Source of the DNA: Tessaracoccus lapidicaptus
GTDB lineage: Bacteria > Actinomycetota > Actinomycetes > Propionibacteriales > Propionibacteriaceae
Length of the DNA stretch: 36,296 nucleotides
Reading direction: 5' to 3'
Assembly: GCF_001693815.1 (NCBI RefSeq)
Contig: NZ_MBQD01000008.1
Coordinates: 1 to 36,296, forward strand
Below the pieces are notes generated by a model, which saw nothing but the letters and a program-made list of their open reading frames with translations, was not told where the DNA came from and did not search any database. Shown piece after piece: positions 6,828 through 15,699 of the stretch (its first letter is position 1; every line of letters starts with the position of its first letter). The translations under genes and the position numbers were made by a program.

Positions 6828-7147
6828 CGCACGCATTTCGAGTCGTTGACCGCCCAATCGGTGTGCGGGTCTACGCCGAAGCAGCCGACGCCCGCATCGG
6901 GCACCTTCGCACCAAGAACACCCACCACGAAATCGACCTGATCGTAGAAGCGGCAGACCGATCCACAATCGCGATCGAGGTCAAACTCACCGACACCATC
7001 AGACCCGCCAACGTCAAGCACCTCAACTGGCTCGACCAACAACTCGGCGACTGCCTCGTCGACCAGATGATCATCCACACCCGCAGACACGCCTACCGCC
7101 GCCCCGACGGCATCGCCGTCGTCCCCCTCGCACTCCTCGGGCCCTGA
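6821..7147 (+). pseudogene. C-terminal remnant of a DUF4143-type AAA ATPase
   Basis: From about 6862 the frame reads VRVYAEAADARIGHLRTK, then NTHHEIDLIVE, STIAIEVKLTDTIRPANVKH and YRRPDGIAVVPLALLGP. This is the C-terminal PD-(D/E)xK-like DUF4143 region found at the end of ATP-binding proteins with an N-terminal AAA domain of about 300 residues. That ATPase part (Walker A and B) is missing; sequence to the left belongs to the divergent abiE operon. The ATG at 6821 gives a formal 108-residue frame but is probably not a native start. Most likely a 5'-truncated leftover. Confidence 0.75.
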
Positions 7148-7807
7148 ACCACCCAGCACCCCCGTCGACATAACCCGAACCCAGGCGCTACCGAGCGGAG
7201 GGGCATCCCCAACGCCGCAAAGAACCTGACAAGCGAGTCCTCTACAAGGGGACCCTCCCCCTCCTCGCCCTCCGCGACTTGACCGAGGTCGGCAGGTTCA
7301 CACCCCGCGCGAAACTCTGGCCGCGGCGGTTGTGGCTCCACCCGCACGGCGGCAGCGGCGCGTCGTCGCAGGTGACGAGCTGATGTCGCCGTCGGGCAGT
7401 CAACGCTCATGACATCGGATTCTCTGGATAATCCGATGGAATAGCCGACAGGCGCTGGTCTCCTCGTCGAAGAGCAACTCGCCGCCGCCTGCCCTCCGGC
7501 TCGTCGACTCCTCAGGGGTAGCACTGATCGTTCTCGGTGAGGACATACCGGCTATCCAGACGCGAGTACGAAATCGCCCGATGGGCGCTCGGCCACGGCC
7601 AGGATGTGATGGATCAGCCGCGGGCCACGTCCGACACGTTCTCTCGGATGCTGTTGCTGGCCGGGTTGGCCGACCATGAGGGTTGAGGTACACAAGTTTG
7701 GCCCCAACCTTCTATGCCGATGGAAGGGAGCGGGATGACCGCAACCGACACACTGGATCGTGAGGAACGACGGGTACCTGATCCTCGCCCGCTGCACCAG
7801 CCCGGCC
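7148..7807. other. Gene-poor, degraded stretch with one short coding-like relic
   Basis: No complete gene seen in about 660 bp. One plus-strand stretch, 7558-7695, reads convincingly as the end of a protein (REYEIARWALGHGQDVMDQP then TSDTFSRMLLLAGLADHEG and a stop) but is closed by a stop at 7525 and has no start. It may be the last 45 residues of a deleted gene; I cannot name it. The rest is uninformative. Confidence 0.4.
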
Positions 7808-10543
7808 TCAGTGGCGTCCGATGCTGATACCAACACCCCTGCGACGATCGACGGCCTTCACGCTCTCGATCAGCACCAGCAATCCGACGCCGGTGGCCGC
7901 TGCGATCATCAGATCGACCGCGCCCAGCGGCTCCAGCCTCAGGAAAACGCCCAGCGGCGTGTAGAGCGCTGCCAACTGCAGTGCCAGGACCAGTGCGGCG
8001 ATCCACAGCAGCAGCGTGTTGGAGCGCCACCCGATCGTGGTGAGCGAGTCGTGGTGGGACCGGGTGGCGAAGGCCTGCCCGATCTGCAGGAACGCCAGGG
8101 TGGTGAACAGCATCGACTGCCACGCCGGGTTGCCGGTTTCGTGGTACCAGAAACCGATCCCCAGCGCCACGAAGCCGATGACCAAGCCGATCCACACGGT
8201 CCGGCGGCCCAGGCCACCCGTCCAGAGACTCCCGCCTGGCACATGCGGAGGCCTGCGCATCACCTTGGACTCGGCAGGCTCCTTGCCCATCGCGAGGCCC
8301 AGCAAGCCGTCGGTCATGAGGTTGAGCCAGAGCAGCTGCAGCGGGAGCAGGGCCACGGCCGCCGTCCCATCGAAGGGGAGGAGGAGGAACGGGATGGGCC
8401 ATCCGACCATGACGATGATCTTGCCGAGGTTTCCGGCCACGGCGAACGAGACGAACCGGCGCAGGTTGTCGTAGATGACCCTGCCCTCCTCGACGGCGGC
8501 AATGATGGTGGCGAAGTTGTCGTCGCGCAACACCATGTCCGAAGCCTCCTTCGAGACGTCGGTGCCGGTGATGCCCATGGCCACGCCGATGTCGGACTTC
8601 TTCAGTGCGGGTGCGTCGTTGACGCCGTCGCCCGTCATGGCCACGATCTGGCCGTGACGCTGCAGCGAATCGACCAGCCGGAGCTTGTGTTCGGGCGAGA
8701 CCCGGGCGAACACGTTGACCGTGCGGCTGGCGTGATCGAACTCCTCGGCGTCAAGGCGGTCCAGCTCGACGCCTGTCAGCACTCCACCGTCGCGCCCGAT
8801 GCCGAGCTCGCGGGCGATCGCCTGCGCAGTCAGAGGGTGGTCGCCCGTGATCATGACGGGTCGGATGCCGGCGCCCTGACAGGTGGCCACGGCTGCGGCC
8901 ACCTCGGGCCGCGGGGGATCGATGATGCCGACGACACCCACCAGGACGAGGTCGGTCTCAGGATCGGCCGGCGTGCGGCCCGGAGGAATGAGCCGCACGG
9001 CAAGGCCCAGAACCCGCTGACCACGAGAGGCCAGGTCCTTGTTGGTGTCCTCGACCCAGGCGCGTGCCGCATCGTCGAGGGCTCGGATGGCGCCGTCGGC
9101 AAAGACTCCCGTGGCGCGCGTGAGGAGCCCGTCGACGGCTCCCTTGACAAAGATGAGATCAAGGTCTTGCGGGAGCTGTGCGAGCTCAGGCACCTGTCCG
9201 GCTAGCGGCGCATGCCGGGTACTCATGCGTTTGCGCTCGGAATCGAAAGGCAACTCCCCGATCCTCGCCATCACAGAGCGCAACGTCACGACATCGATCC
9301 CACCGGCCTGGGCGGCCTCCAGCAGGCAGGTCTCGGTGGGGTCGCCGATGGTCTTGATCCCCTCCCCGTCGACGTGGCGAATCTCGGCGTTGTTGCACAG
9401 CGCCCCGGCCGCCAGCGCGACAAGGGCCGCACTTGAGGGCGCGTCGCCGCCTGGGGTCCAGGTACCGTCAGGCAGGACGAGCGTGGAGACGGTCATCTTG
9501 TTCTGGGTGAGGGTGCCCGTCTTGTCCGAACAGATGGTGGTGACGGAGCCCAGGGTCTCCACCGCAGGCAGTTTGCGCACCAGCGCGTTGCGCCGCAGCA
9601 TCCTCTGTGCACCCACAGCCAGCGTGAAAGTCACGACGGCCGGCAGACCCTCGGGGATGACCGCCACGGCCACCGAGATGGCGGTGAGCACGAGGTTGCT
9701 CCACGTCTCACCGCCCAGCGCGCCGAGTATCGCGACCACACCTGCGACGACCACGCCGAGGAGGGCCAACTGCTTGCCGACGTGGTCGAGGCGCGCCTGG
9801 AGCGGGGTCTGCTCCGAGGTGACCCCTTGCAGCAGGTCGGCGATTCTGCCCAGCTGCGTCGCCATGCCGGTGGCGATGACCAGGCCGACGCCGCGGCCGT
9901 AGGTGACCTCGGTGCCTGAGAAGGCCATGTTGATGCGATCCCCGACGGGAAGGTCTTCACCGGCCAGCGGCGTGGTCTTCTTGTCCACGGCCTCGGATTC
10001 GCCCGTCAGGGCGGCCTCCTGGATCCGGAGGGAGACCACCTCGAGGAGGCGCAGATCGGCCGGGACGACGGTGCCCGCGTCAAGGTGGACGACATCGCCC
10101 GGCACCACCTGCCGGGCCGGCACTGAGACGGTGACGCCGTCGCGCCGCACCCGCACAGTGGGGACCGTCATCTGTCGCAGCGCGGCGATGGCCTTCTCCG
10201 CGCGGTACTCCTGGTAGAAGCCGAGCAGCGCGAACATCAGCACGATCCCGCCGATGGCTCCGGCTTCCAGGAATTTGCCGAGGATCAGAGACAAGAAGGT
10301 GGCCGCAATGAGGATCAGCACCATCACCGAGGTGAACTGCTCCCACAGGATCTTCCAGGCCGGCTTACCGCCACGGTCCACCAGTTCGTTGGTGCCGTAG
10401 CGCTTCAAGCGCTCCTCGGCCTCCGCCGTCGAGATCCCGGAGGCCCGGGAGTCGATCCGCTCAAGAGCGTCCTCCACACTGATCACATGCCAGGAGGGAT
10501 CAGTCTCGACGGGGCTGTCAGCGGTGAGATTCTCTATGGACAA
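7808..10543 (-). CDS. Cation-translocating P-type ATPase (P2A, Ca2+-type)
   Basis: A 911-residue protein with the complete P2-type layout: an N-terminal cation-ATPase segment (about 17-60), first membrane pairs (70-110), actuator domain with LTGES at 179-183, M4 motif PEGLPA (297-302), phosphorylation site CSDKTGTLTQ with D340, nucleotide-binding region including KGAVDGL, hinge TGDGVNDAPALKKSDIG, and six C-terminal membrane segments. The family pumps Ca2+ (or related cations such as Mn2+) out of the cytoplasm. The start is TTG at 10543, chosen because AGGAG stands seven bases upstream on the minus strand. It is the longest convincing gene of this part of the minus strand, with no obvious partner; ppc lies 251 bp upstream and is co-oriented. 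Substrate specificity cannot be read with certainty. Confidence 0.93.
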   Translation of the reverse strand: MSIENLTADSPVETDPSWHVISVEDALERIDSRASGISTAEAEERLKRYGTNELVDRGGKPAWKILWEQFTSVMVLILIAATFLSLILGKFLEAGAIGGIVLMFALLGFYQEYRAEKAIAALRQMTVPTVRVRRDGVTVSVPARQVVPGDVVHLDAGTVVPADLRLLEVVSLRIQEAALTGESEAVDKKTTPLAGEDLPVGDRINMAFSGTEVTYGRGVGLVIATGMATQLGRIADLLQGVTSEQTPLQARLDHVGKQLALLGVVVAGVVAILGALGGETWSNLVLTAISVAVAVIPEGLPAVVTFTLAVGAQRMLRRNALVRKLPAVETLGSVTTICSDKTGTLTQNKMTVSTLVLPDGTWTPGGDAPSSAALVALAAGALCNNAEIRHVDGEGIKTIGDPTETCLLEAAQAGGIDVVTLRSVMARIGELPFDSERKRMSTRHAPLAGQVPELAQLPQDLDLIFVKGAVDGLLTRATGVFADGAIRALDDAARAWVEDTNKDLASRGQRVLGLAVRLIPPGRTPADPETDLVLVGVVGIIDPPRPEVAAAVATCQGAGIRPVMITGDHPLTAQAIARELGIGRDGGVLTGVELDRLDAEEFDHASRTVNVFARVSPEHKLRLVDSLQRHGQIVAMTGDGVNDAPALKKSDIGVAMGITGTDVSKEASDMVLRDDNFATIIAAVEEGRVIYDNLRRFVSFAVAGNLGKIIVMVGWPIPFLLLPFDGTAAVALLPLQLLWLNLMTDGLLGLAMGKEPAESKVMRRPPHVPGGSLWTGGLGRRTVWIGLVIGFVALGIGFWYHETGNPAWQSMLFTTLAFLQIGQAFATRSHHDSLTTIGWRSNTLLLWIAALVLALQLAALYTPLGVFLRLEPLGAVDLMIAAATGVGLLVLIESVKAVDRRRGVGISIGRH

Positions 10544-10794
10544 GTCTGTCTCCTGGTGTGAGGTGCATAGAAAGGAAGTACGTCGAGTCCCGCCAGATGG
10601 CCGATCCCACGGGCTTGCGCCGTACTGAGGTCGGACCCGCTTCGGGATACTCCCTCTCCGGACGACCTCGAGGAACTCGCCCGTGGGAGCAGCCGCAATG
10701 AGAGCGCCCCGGACCCGGGCGGCGAGGAGCCCTCAGTGGGATCGATGCCAGTTGGAGAAGGCGGAGAGCAGCGCAGCGCCTGTTACCGCTTCGG
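10544..10794. other. Gap between ppc and the P-type ATPase
   Basis: 251 bp with no convincing gene. It should hold the ppc terminator and the ATPase promoter. A weak GC hairpin (CGCCC ... GGGCG) is present near 10706-10722. I see no known riboswitch consensus. Confidence 0.4.
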
Positions 10795-13524
10795 CTATCC
10801 AGTGTTCTGCAGCCCGGCCGCTGCTCCGTTCACGGTGGTCAACAGGACCCGCGTCCACAGATCCGGGTCCTCCTGCGAGGGGGCGTCGTCTCTTGGAGCA
10901 GCCTCGCGCATGACGCGCAGTGCGCGCAACTGGAGGTGGCTGAGCGCGTCGATGGACGGGGCCCGCAGAGCAATCCGCGTACCGAGCCGGGGCTTGCGCT
11001 CCAGCAACTCCCCCTGTTCGAGGATCGCCAGCACCAGGCTGCGCGTCATTTCGAACTCCTCCAGCACCGCGCTTGTGACGCCCTCGTGCCCGCCGAGCGC
11101 GAGGAACGACTTCGCCAGGCGCGGGTTCGCCTTCGCGAGGCTCATCTCCGCGATGTCGATCATGCTGGCAAACAGCGGCCATTGACGGTAGGCAGCGCGC
11201 AACCGCTCGAGGTCATCCACAGCGGCCAACCCGGAGCCCAGCCCGAACCAGCCGGGCACGTTCGCCCTGATCTGGGACCAGGCGAACACCCAGGGGATGG
11301 CCCGGAAGTCACTCAGATCCCTGCCCTTCTCCGCGCCGCTTCGCCGCGCCGGACGGGATCCGAGCCTCAGCCGCCCCAATTCTTCGAGCGGGCTCGACTC
11401 AGCTACGACGTCGGCAAAGCCAGGCGTGCGCACGAGGCTGAGGTAGGTCTCGCGAGACACCCGCTCCACCGTCGTCGCGACATCGTCGAATTCCTCAGCG
11501 GCGGCACGGTTGCGGTGCACCACGTCGTCGGTGTCTGCGAGCAGCACCGCCGAGGTGAGCCGTTCCAGGTGCGCTTGGGCCAGGGTCACGTCCGCGTATC
11601 GGGCAAAGATGACCTCGCCCTGCTCGGTGACCTTGAAGCGACCGGAGACCGAACCCGGAGGCTGGGCCATGATGGCCCGGTGCACAGGGCCTCCGCCACG
11701 GCCCAGGGAGCCGCCCCGGCCGTGGAACAACGTGAGCTGGATGCCGTGGCGCTGCGCCCACTCCACGATCTGGGTCTGCGCCCGGTAGAGGGTCAGAGTC
11801 GCGCTGGCCGGTCCGACGTCCTTGGCCGAGTCCGAGTAACCGACCATCACCTCGACGTGCCGGTCCACCTCGTCGAGCCAGCGGCGGGTGCTCTCCAGGG
11901 TGAGCCACTCTTCAAGGACAGCGACGGCCCCGCGCAGGTCGGCTCCGGTTTCGAACAGCGGAACCACGTTCAACCTGAGGGCGCCGTCACCGACCGCGAG
12001 GCGGGCAAGAGCGCGCACCGCGACGAGGTGCTGAGCCTGCTGGGTGAAGCTCACTACGTGACGGCCGCAGGACTGAGTCCCCCAGCGCTCCTGAAGCCAG
12101 GACATGACCCGCAGGGTGTCGAGTACCTCACGGGTGGCGTCGGTGAGTGCCCGGACGTGGGCCGGCCAACCGTTGACCGCGAGAGAGTCGAGCATCTCCA
12201 GCCGCGTGGGGCTGCCGGGCGCCTCCGGGTCCCAGTCGAGTTGCCCGAGCAGCTCGTCCAAGACTCGCCGGTGCACGTCGCTGTGCTGACGCACCTCCAG
12301 GTCGGCCAGGTGGAAGCCGAAGGTTTCGGCCAGCCAGATCAGGTGTTGGAGCTCCCCGAAGGCCGCCCGTGTGTCTCCTGCCCGCTCCAGGGAGGTCTGG
12401 ATCAGATTGAGATCAGCCACCAACTCAGCGGGCTCGCGGTACGCGAGATCGATCTGGCCCTCTCTGGTGGCGGTGAGCCTGGTGGCGACGAAGAGCAGCT
12501 TCTGCCGGTGCGGCTCTCCGGGAGACGAATTGCGGATGCCGTGGAAGATCTCCGGCGCCGTGACCGCATCACGGGCCAGCGCATTGGCCAATTCTGGCGA
12601 TGCGGGGCTGGCGTCCTCGCTCATCGTGAGGGTGCGGGCGATGCGCTCCGCCGCGGTGGTGAGCGCCTTGAGGATGCAGTCCGCCTGGATGGACATGGTT
12701 TGCCGGGTGACCTCGGCCGTGACGAACGGGTTGCCGTCACGGTCACCGCCCACCCAGGAACCGAACCGCAGGAAGCCGGGCACCGACGGGCGACAACGGC
12801 CCGGCTCCCCGTCGGCGATCGCGGACTCGACGGTGCGGTACAACCGGGGCACCGCGTGGAACAGCGTCTGGTCGAACACGGACATCACGGTGCGGACCTC
12901 GTCCGCGGGTTGAGGTGGTGAGGTGCGCAGGGGCGAGGTGCGGCTGAGGATGTCGATCTCCTCCAACATCCGGCGCTGAGCGAATTCCCGCTCCTGCGAG
13001 CCGGAGCCCGGATCGTCGTAGCGGTCCAGTTGTTCGGCGATGCGATGAAGGGCCGAGGAGACGGCGCGCCTGCGAGCCTCCGTGGGGTGCGCGGTCAGCA
13101 CCGGATGGATGCGGAGGTTCTTCACCGCCGCCGCTGCGGGGCCGAGTGCGGCCACCGCTGGCCACACGTCCGGCGCTGTGCCCGCCACCTCGGACTGTGT
13201 TCCGCGGATGAGCCTGGAGCGATACCGCTCCTCGCTGAGGTTGATCAGGTGGAAATGGACGGTCAGGGCCTGCGCGAGTTGGAGTGCCTGCGGAGCGGTG
13301 AGCGCCCCGACGATCCGGCCAGGCTCTTCGGGGTCGCCGCCATCGGCGGCCCGTGCCGCGGAGTCCTGCACTTGACTCATGAGCGTGGCGAGCGCCCCGG
13401 CGCCCGACTCCCGGAGCACCTGGTCGTGGAGCTGCGTGAGGAGTTCGATGTCGGCTTCCAGGAGCCGGTCGAGACCCGAGGGGTCGTGTTCCAGGTGGAT
13501 CGCATCGGTGAGGGGAGTGATCAT
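10795..13524 (-). CDS. ppc: Phosphoenolpyruvate carboxylase
   Basis: 909 residues, the usual length. PEPC catalyses PEP + HCO3- to oxaloacetate + Pi, replenishing the TCA cycle. Signature sequences are visible: VLTAHPTEARRR (catalytic His), FLRFGSWVGGDRDGNPFVT, VMVGYSDSAKDVGPASA (Lys), FHGRGGSLGRGGGP (glycine loop with catalytic Arg) and the obligatory C-terminal QNTG. I start at MITPLTDAIHLEHDPSG (ATG 13524), because AAAGGGA lies just upstream and the longer frame runs into the promoter region shared with the divergent regulator at 13574. Intact. Its substrate bicarbonate connects it to the carbonic anhydrase gene at 14024. Confidence 0.96.
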   Translation of the reverse strand: MITPLTDAIHLEHDPSGLDRLLEADIELLTQLHDQVLRESGAGALATLMSQVQDSAARAADGGDPEEPGRIVGALTAPQALQLAQALTVHFHLINLSEERYRSRLIRGTQSEVAGTAPDVWPAVAALGPAAAAVKNLRIHPVLTAHPTEARRRAVSSALHRIAEQLDRYDDPGSGSQEREFAQRRMLEEIDILSRTSPLRTSPPQPADEVRTVMSVFDQTLFHAVPRLYRTVESAIADGEPGRCRPSVPGFLRFGSWVGGDRDGNPFVTAEVTRQTMSIQADCILKALTTAAERIARTLTMSEDASPASPELANALARDAVTAPEIFHGIRNSSPGEPHRQKLLFVATRLTATREGQIDLAYREPAELVADLNLIQTSLERAGDTRAAFGELQHLIWLAETFGFHLADLEVRQHSDVHRRVLDELLGQLDWDPEAPGSPTRLEMLDSLAVNGWPAHVRALTDATREVLDTLRVMSWLQERWGTQSCGRHVVSFTQQAQHLVAVRALARLAVGDGALRLNVVPLFETGADLRGAVAVLEEWLTLESTRRWLDEVDRHVEVMVGYSDSAKDVGPASATLTLYRAQTQIVEWAQRHGIQLTLFHGRGGSLGRGGGPVHRAIMAQPPGSVSGRFKVTEQGEVIFARYADVTLAQAHLERLTSAVLLADTDDVVHRNRAAAEEFDDVATTVERVSRETYLSLVRTPGFADVVAESSPLEELGRLRLGSRPARRSGAEKGRDLSDFRAIPWVFAWSQIRANVPGWFGLGSGLAAVDDLERLRAAYRQWPLFASMIDIAEMSLAKANPRLAKSFLALGGHEGVTSAVLEEFEMTRSLVLAILEQGELLERKPRLGTRIALRAPSIDALSHLQLRALRVMREAAPRDDAPSQEDPDLWTRVLLTTVNGAAAGLQNTG

Positions 13525-13573
13525 GGGGTCCCTTTCTATTTCATGAATTAAAACTCGCGTATCATGCTTCATT
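13525..13573. promoter_or_regulatory. Divergent control region between ppc and the HTH gene
   Basis: Only 49 bp, unusually AT-rich for the window, must contain both promoters. It includes an 8-bp palindrome TTCATGAA (13540-13547) and TATCAT (13560-13565), a possible -10 for the plus-strand gene that would place the transcript start on the ATG at 13574. The palindrome is a candidate operator for the small winged-helix protein encoded next to it (inference). Confidence 0.4.
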
Positions 13574-13897
13574 ATGGCATCCGGCGACTGGACATTTCTC
13601 TCCAACTACGGCCACGTGATCGTGGCCCTAGCCAAGAACCCTACGGCGAGGATGCGAGACATCGCGCAGCAGGTGGGGATCACCGAACGCGCCGTGCAGC
13701 AGATCGTCAGCGAGTTGGTGAGCCAGGGTTACGTGGTCAAGGAGAAGGCGGGGCGTCGGAACCAGTACCGCCTGGCTCCCGACACCTACCTGCGGCACAG
13801 CCTGGAGGCCCACGCCAAAGTTGCCGACTTCGTGGCGATGGCGTGCGGTGCGGCAGCGAGGGATGAACCCGGGACTCCGGGCAGGGCTGAGAGTTGA
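13574..13897 (+). CDS. Small winged-helix (MarR-like) transcriptional regulator
   Basis: A 107-residue protein that is almost entirely one winged helix: helix 1 (FLSNYGHVIVALAKNP), HTH (RMRDIAQQVGITERAVQQIVSELVSQGYV) and wing (VKEKAGRRNQYRLAP), then a short helix (EAHAKVADFVAMACG) that could dimerise. No ligand domain or metal-binding cluster is evident. There is no Shine-Dalgarno sequence; the ATG is preceded by TATCAT at a distance consistent with a leaderless mRNA. It diverges from ppc across 49 bp and precedes the carbonic anhydrase-carAB run, so it is a good candidate regulator of one or both. Its target is an inference from position. Confidence 0.85.
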   Translation: MASGDWTFLSNYGHVIVALAKNPTARMRDIAQQVGITERAVQQIVSELVSQGYVVKEKAGRRNQYRLAPDTYLRHSLEAHAKVADFVAMACGAAARDEPGTPGRAES

Positions 13898-13987
13898 TGC
13901 ACCCATACTCCCCTCGTCTCACGGCCAGGCGTGGCGGCTCGGTCGGACTCGCACGCTCGAGCCCTCACTCCTATCTAGTTTCCGGAA

Positions 13988-14016
13988 TTGCAATTCGTGT
14001 GTCAAGTCGCTAGGGT
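13988..14016 (+). promoter_or_regulatory. Probable promoter of the carbonic anhydrase-carAB operon (leaderless)
   Basis: TTGCAA (13988-13993), 17 bp, TAGGGT (14011-14016), then ATG at 14024. The predicted transcription start coincides with the start codon and there is no ribosome-binding site. This decides the start of the carbonic anhydrase gene, since the longer in-frame ATG at 13988 would lie within the promoter. Confidence 0.5.
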
Positions 14017-14023
14017 TCCAGTC

Positions 14024-14521
14024 ATGGACGAGAACACTTTCGACGATCTCATCGCTGCGAACCGACGCTACGCGCTGTCGGGACCACGGCCCTTCGCGGG
14101 CAAGGCCCACGCGGGCATCGCCATCGTGACCTGCATGGATTCACGCCTGGAGCCATTGGAGATGCTGGGACTCACCCTCGGCGACGCCAAGGTCATGCGC
14201 ACCCCCGGTGGACACCTCACGCCGGACGCGCTCACCGGATGCGTGCTGGCCGCACACCTGCTCAACGCGGATCGCATCGTCGTCGTGCAACACACCCGCT
14301 GCGCCATGGCCAGCGGGGACGACGAAGCCATCCGCCGGCGCGTGCTCGACACCACCGGCGCGGACCTGGGAGACCTGCCCATCGGAGCGGACCCGGACCA
14401 GCATGGTCGGATCAAGGCCGATGTCTCGCTGCTGCGGGAGCACCCCCTGCTCGCTGACCGGGTCAAGGTCGGAGGCTTCCTGTACGACGTCGACACCAAC
14501 CTCCTGGAACAGATCACATGA
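14024..14521 (+). CDS. Beta-carbonic anhydrase
   Basis: 165 residues. The zinc site of the beta class is visible: C37-x-D39-x-R41 ([10 protein letters not shown]) and H90-x-x-C93 ([10 protein letters not shown]); the Asp-Arg dyad that frees the fourth zinc position is present. The enzyme interconverts CO2 and bicarbonate in the cytoplasm. It is a compact version of the class, like the beta-CAs of mycobacteria. Its stop overlaps the start of carA by 4 bp (ATGA, 14518-14521), so it is co-translated with the carbamoyl-phosphate synthetase genes and probably feeds them HCO3-. The start at 14024 is chosen from the promoter position and because [17 protein letters not shown] is the natural N-terminus. 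Confidence 0.93.
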   Translation: MDENTFDDLIAANRRYALSGPRPFAGKAHAGIAIVTCMDSRLEPLEMLGLTLGDAKVMRTPGGHLTPDALTGCVLAAHLLNADRIVVVQHTRCAMASGDDEAIRRRVLDTTGADLGDLPIGADPDQHGRIKADVSLLREHPLLADRVKVGGFLYDVDTNLLEQIT

Positions 14522-15699
14522 GCGCCCCCCCTGCTCAGGACAACTCCAACGAGGCTTCGGCAGGGACCGCACGTTCTCCGATTCCAGCACTGCTGGTCTT
14601 GGAGGACGGGCGGTCCTTCCGCGGGACGTCCTTCGGTGCCACTGGGGAGACCTTCGGAGAAGCGGTCTTCTCAACAGCGATGACGGGGTACCAGGAAACC
14701 CTCACCGATCCCAGCTACCACCGCCAGGTTCTGATCGCGACGGCTCCTCACATCGGCAACACCGGATGGAACGAACAGGACAACGAGTCGCGCCGGATCT
14801 GGGTGGCCGGGTACGTGGTCCGCGACCCCTCACGGATGCACTCGAGTTGGCGCGCCAGCGGCTCCCTGGACGACGAACTGCGTCGGCAGGGGATCGTCGG
14901 CATCGCCGACCTCGACACCCGCGCGCTGACCCGCCACATCCGTGAGAACGGCGCCATGCGGGTGGGCCTCTCCACCATCGAGACGGACCCCCAGAAGCTG
15001 CTCGCACGGGTCCTGGAAACTCAGCCGATGCTGGGGGCGGACCTCGTGGCCGATGTCACCGTCGCCTCCAAGCAGATCATCGCGGCAGTGGGCACGAAGC
15101 GCTTCACAGTGGCCGCGATCGACCTCGGCATCAAGGACATGACGCCCACCCGGCTCGCTCAGCGAGGAATCGAGGTGCACGTCCTGCCTGCTGCCAGCAC
15201 CCTCGACGACGTCACCGCGGTGAGTCCCGACGGGGTCTTCTTCTCCAACGGGCCAGGCGACCCGGCGGCAGCCGGACGTGCGGTGGACCTTCTCACGGAG
15301 ATCCTGGACGCGGGGCTGCCCTACTTCGGGATCTGCTTCGGCAACCAGATCTTCGGCCGCGCACTCGGCTTCGACACCTACAAGCTGAAGTACGGCCATC
15401 GCGGCATCAACCAGCCGGTCATGGACCTGGCCAGGGGCACGGTCGAGATCACCGCCCAGAACCACGGCTTTGCCGTCGATGCCCCCCTTGGCCAGCCCGT
15501 GACCACCCGTTGGGGAACTGCACGCGTGTCCCACGTCTGCCTGAACGACGATGTGGTCGAGGGTCTGGAGTTGCGCAACGCATCCGGCCGACTGACTGCC
15601 TTCGCCGTTCAGTACCACCCGGAGGCAGCTGCAGGACCGCACGACGCCGACTACCTGTTCGACCGCTTCATCGACGTCATGGCCGGAAAGGACGCCTGA
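14518..15699 (+). CDS. carA: Carbamoyl-phosphate synthase, small (glutaminase) subunit
   Basis: 393 residues. The N-terminal CPSase small domain ([17 protein letters not shown] ... [21 protein letters not shown]) is followed by a class I glutamine amidotransferase. C273 lies in [12 protein letters not shown]367 and E369 lie in [11 protein letters not shown]. It hydrolyses glutamine and channels ammonia to CarB. The roughly 20 N-terminal residues before PALLVLEDG are a non-conserved extension that fills the overlap with the carbonic anhydrase gene. It overlaps carB by one base (TGATG at 15697-15701). Full length and intact. Confidence 0.96.
   Translation: MSAPPAQDNSNEASAGTARSPIPALLVLEDGRSFRGTSFGATGETFGEAVFSTAMTGYQETLTDPSYHRQVLIATAPHIGNTGWNEQDNESRRIWVAGYVVRDPSRMHSSWRASGSLDDELRRQGIVGIADLDTRALTRHIRENGAMRVGLSTIETDPQKLLARVLETQPMLGADLVADVTVASKQIIAAVGTKRFTVAAIDLGIKDMTPTRLAQRGIEVHVLPAASTLDDVTAVSPDGVFFSNGPGDPAAAGRAVDLLTEILDAGLPYFGICFGNQIFGRALGFDTYKLKYGHRGINQPVMDLARGTVEITAQNHGFAVDAPLGQPVTTRWGTARVSHVCLNDDVVEGLELRNASGRLTAFAVQYHPEAAAGPHDADYLFDRFIDVMAGKDA

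Noticed and set aside
7760-9205. A 481-codon plus-strand open frame opposite the P-type ATPase
   Set aside because: Gln/His/Gly-rich antisense shadow of a gene with strong motifs on the minus strand; typical for GC-rich DNA.
10544-10794. A riboswitch controlling the P-type ATPase (Mn2+ or Mg2+ type)
   Set aside because: No conserved box of any class I know was visible, in contrast to the clear element upstream of terC.
10936-12921. A 661-codon plus-strand open frame opposite ppc
   Set aside because: Composition (His, Gln, Gly, Arg) and lack of any motif mark it as the mirror of the PEPC codons.
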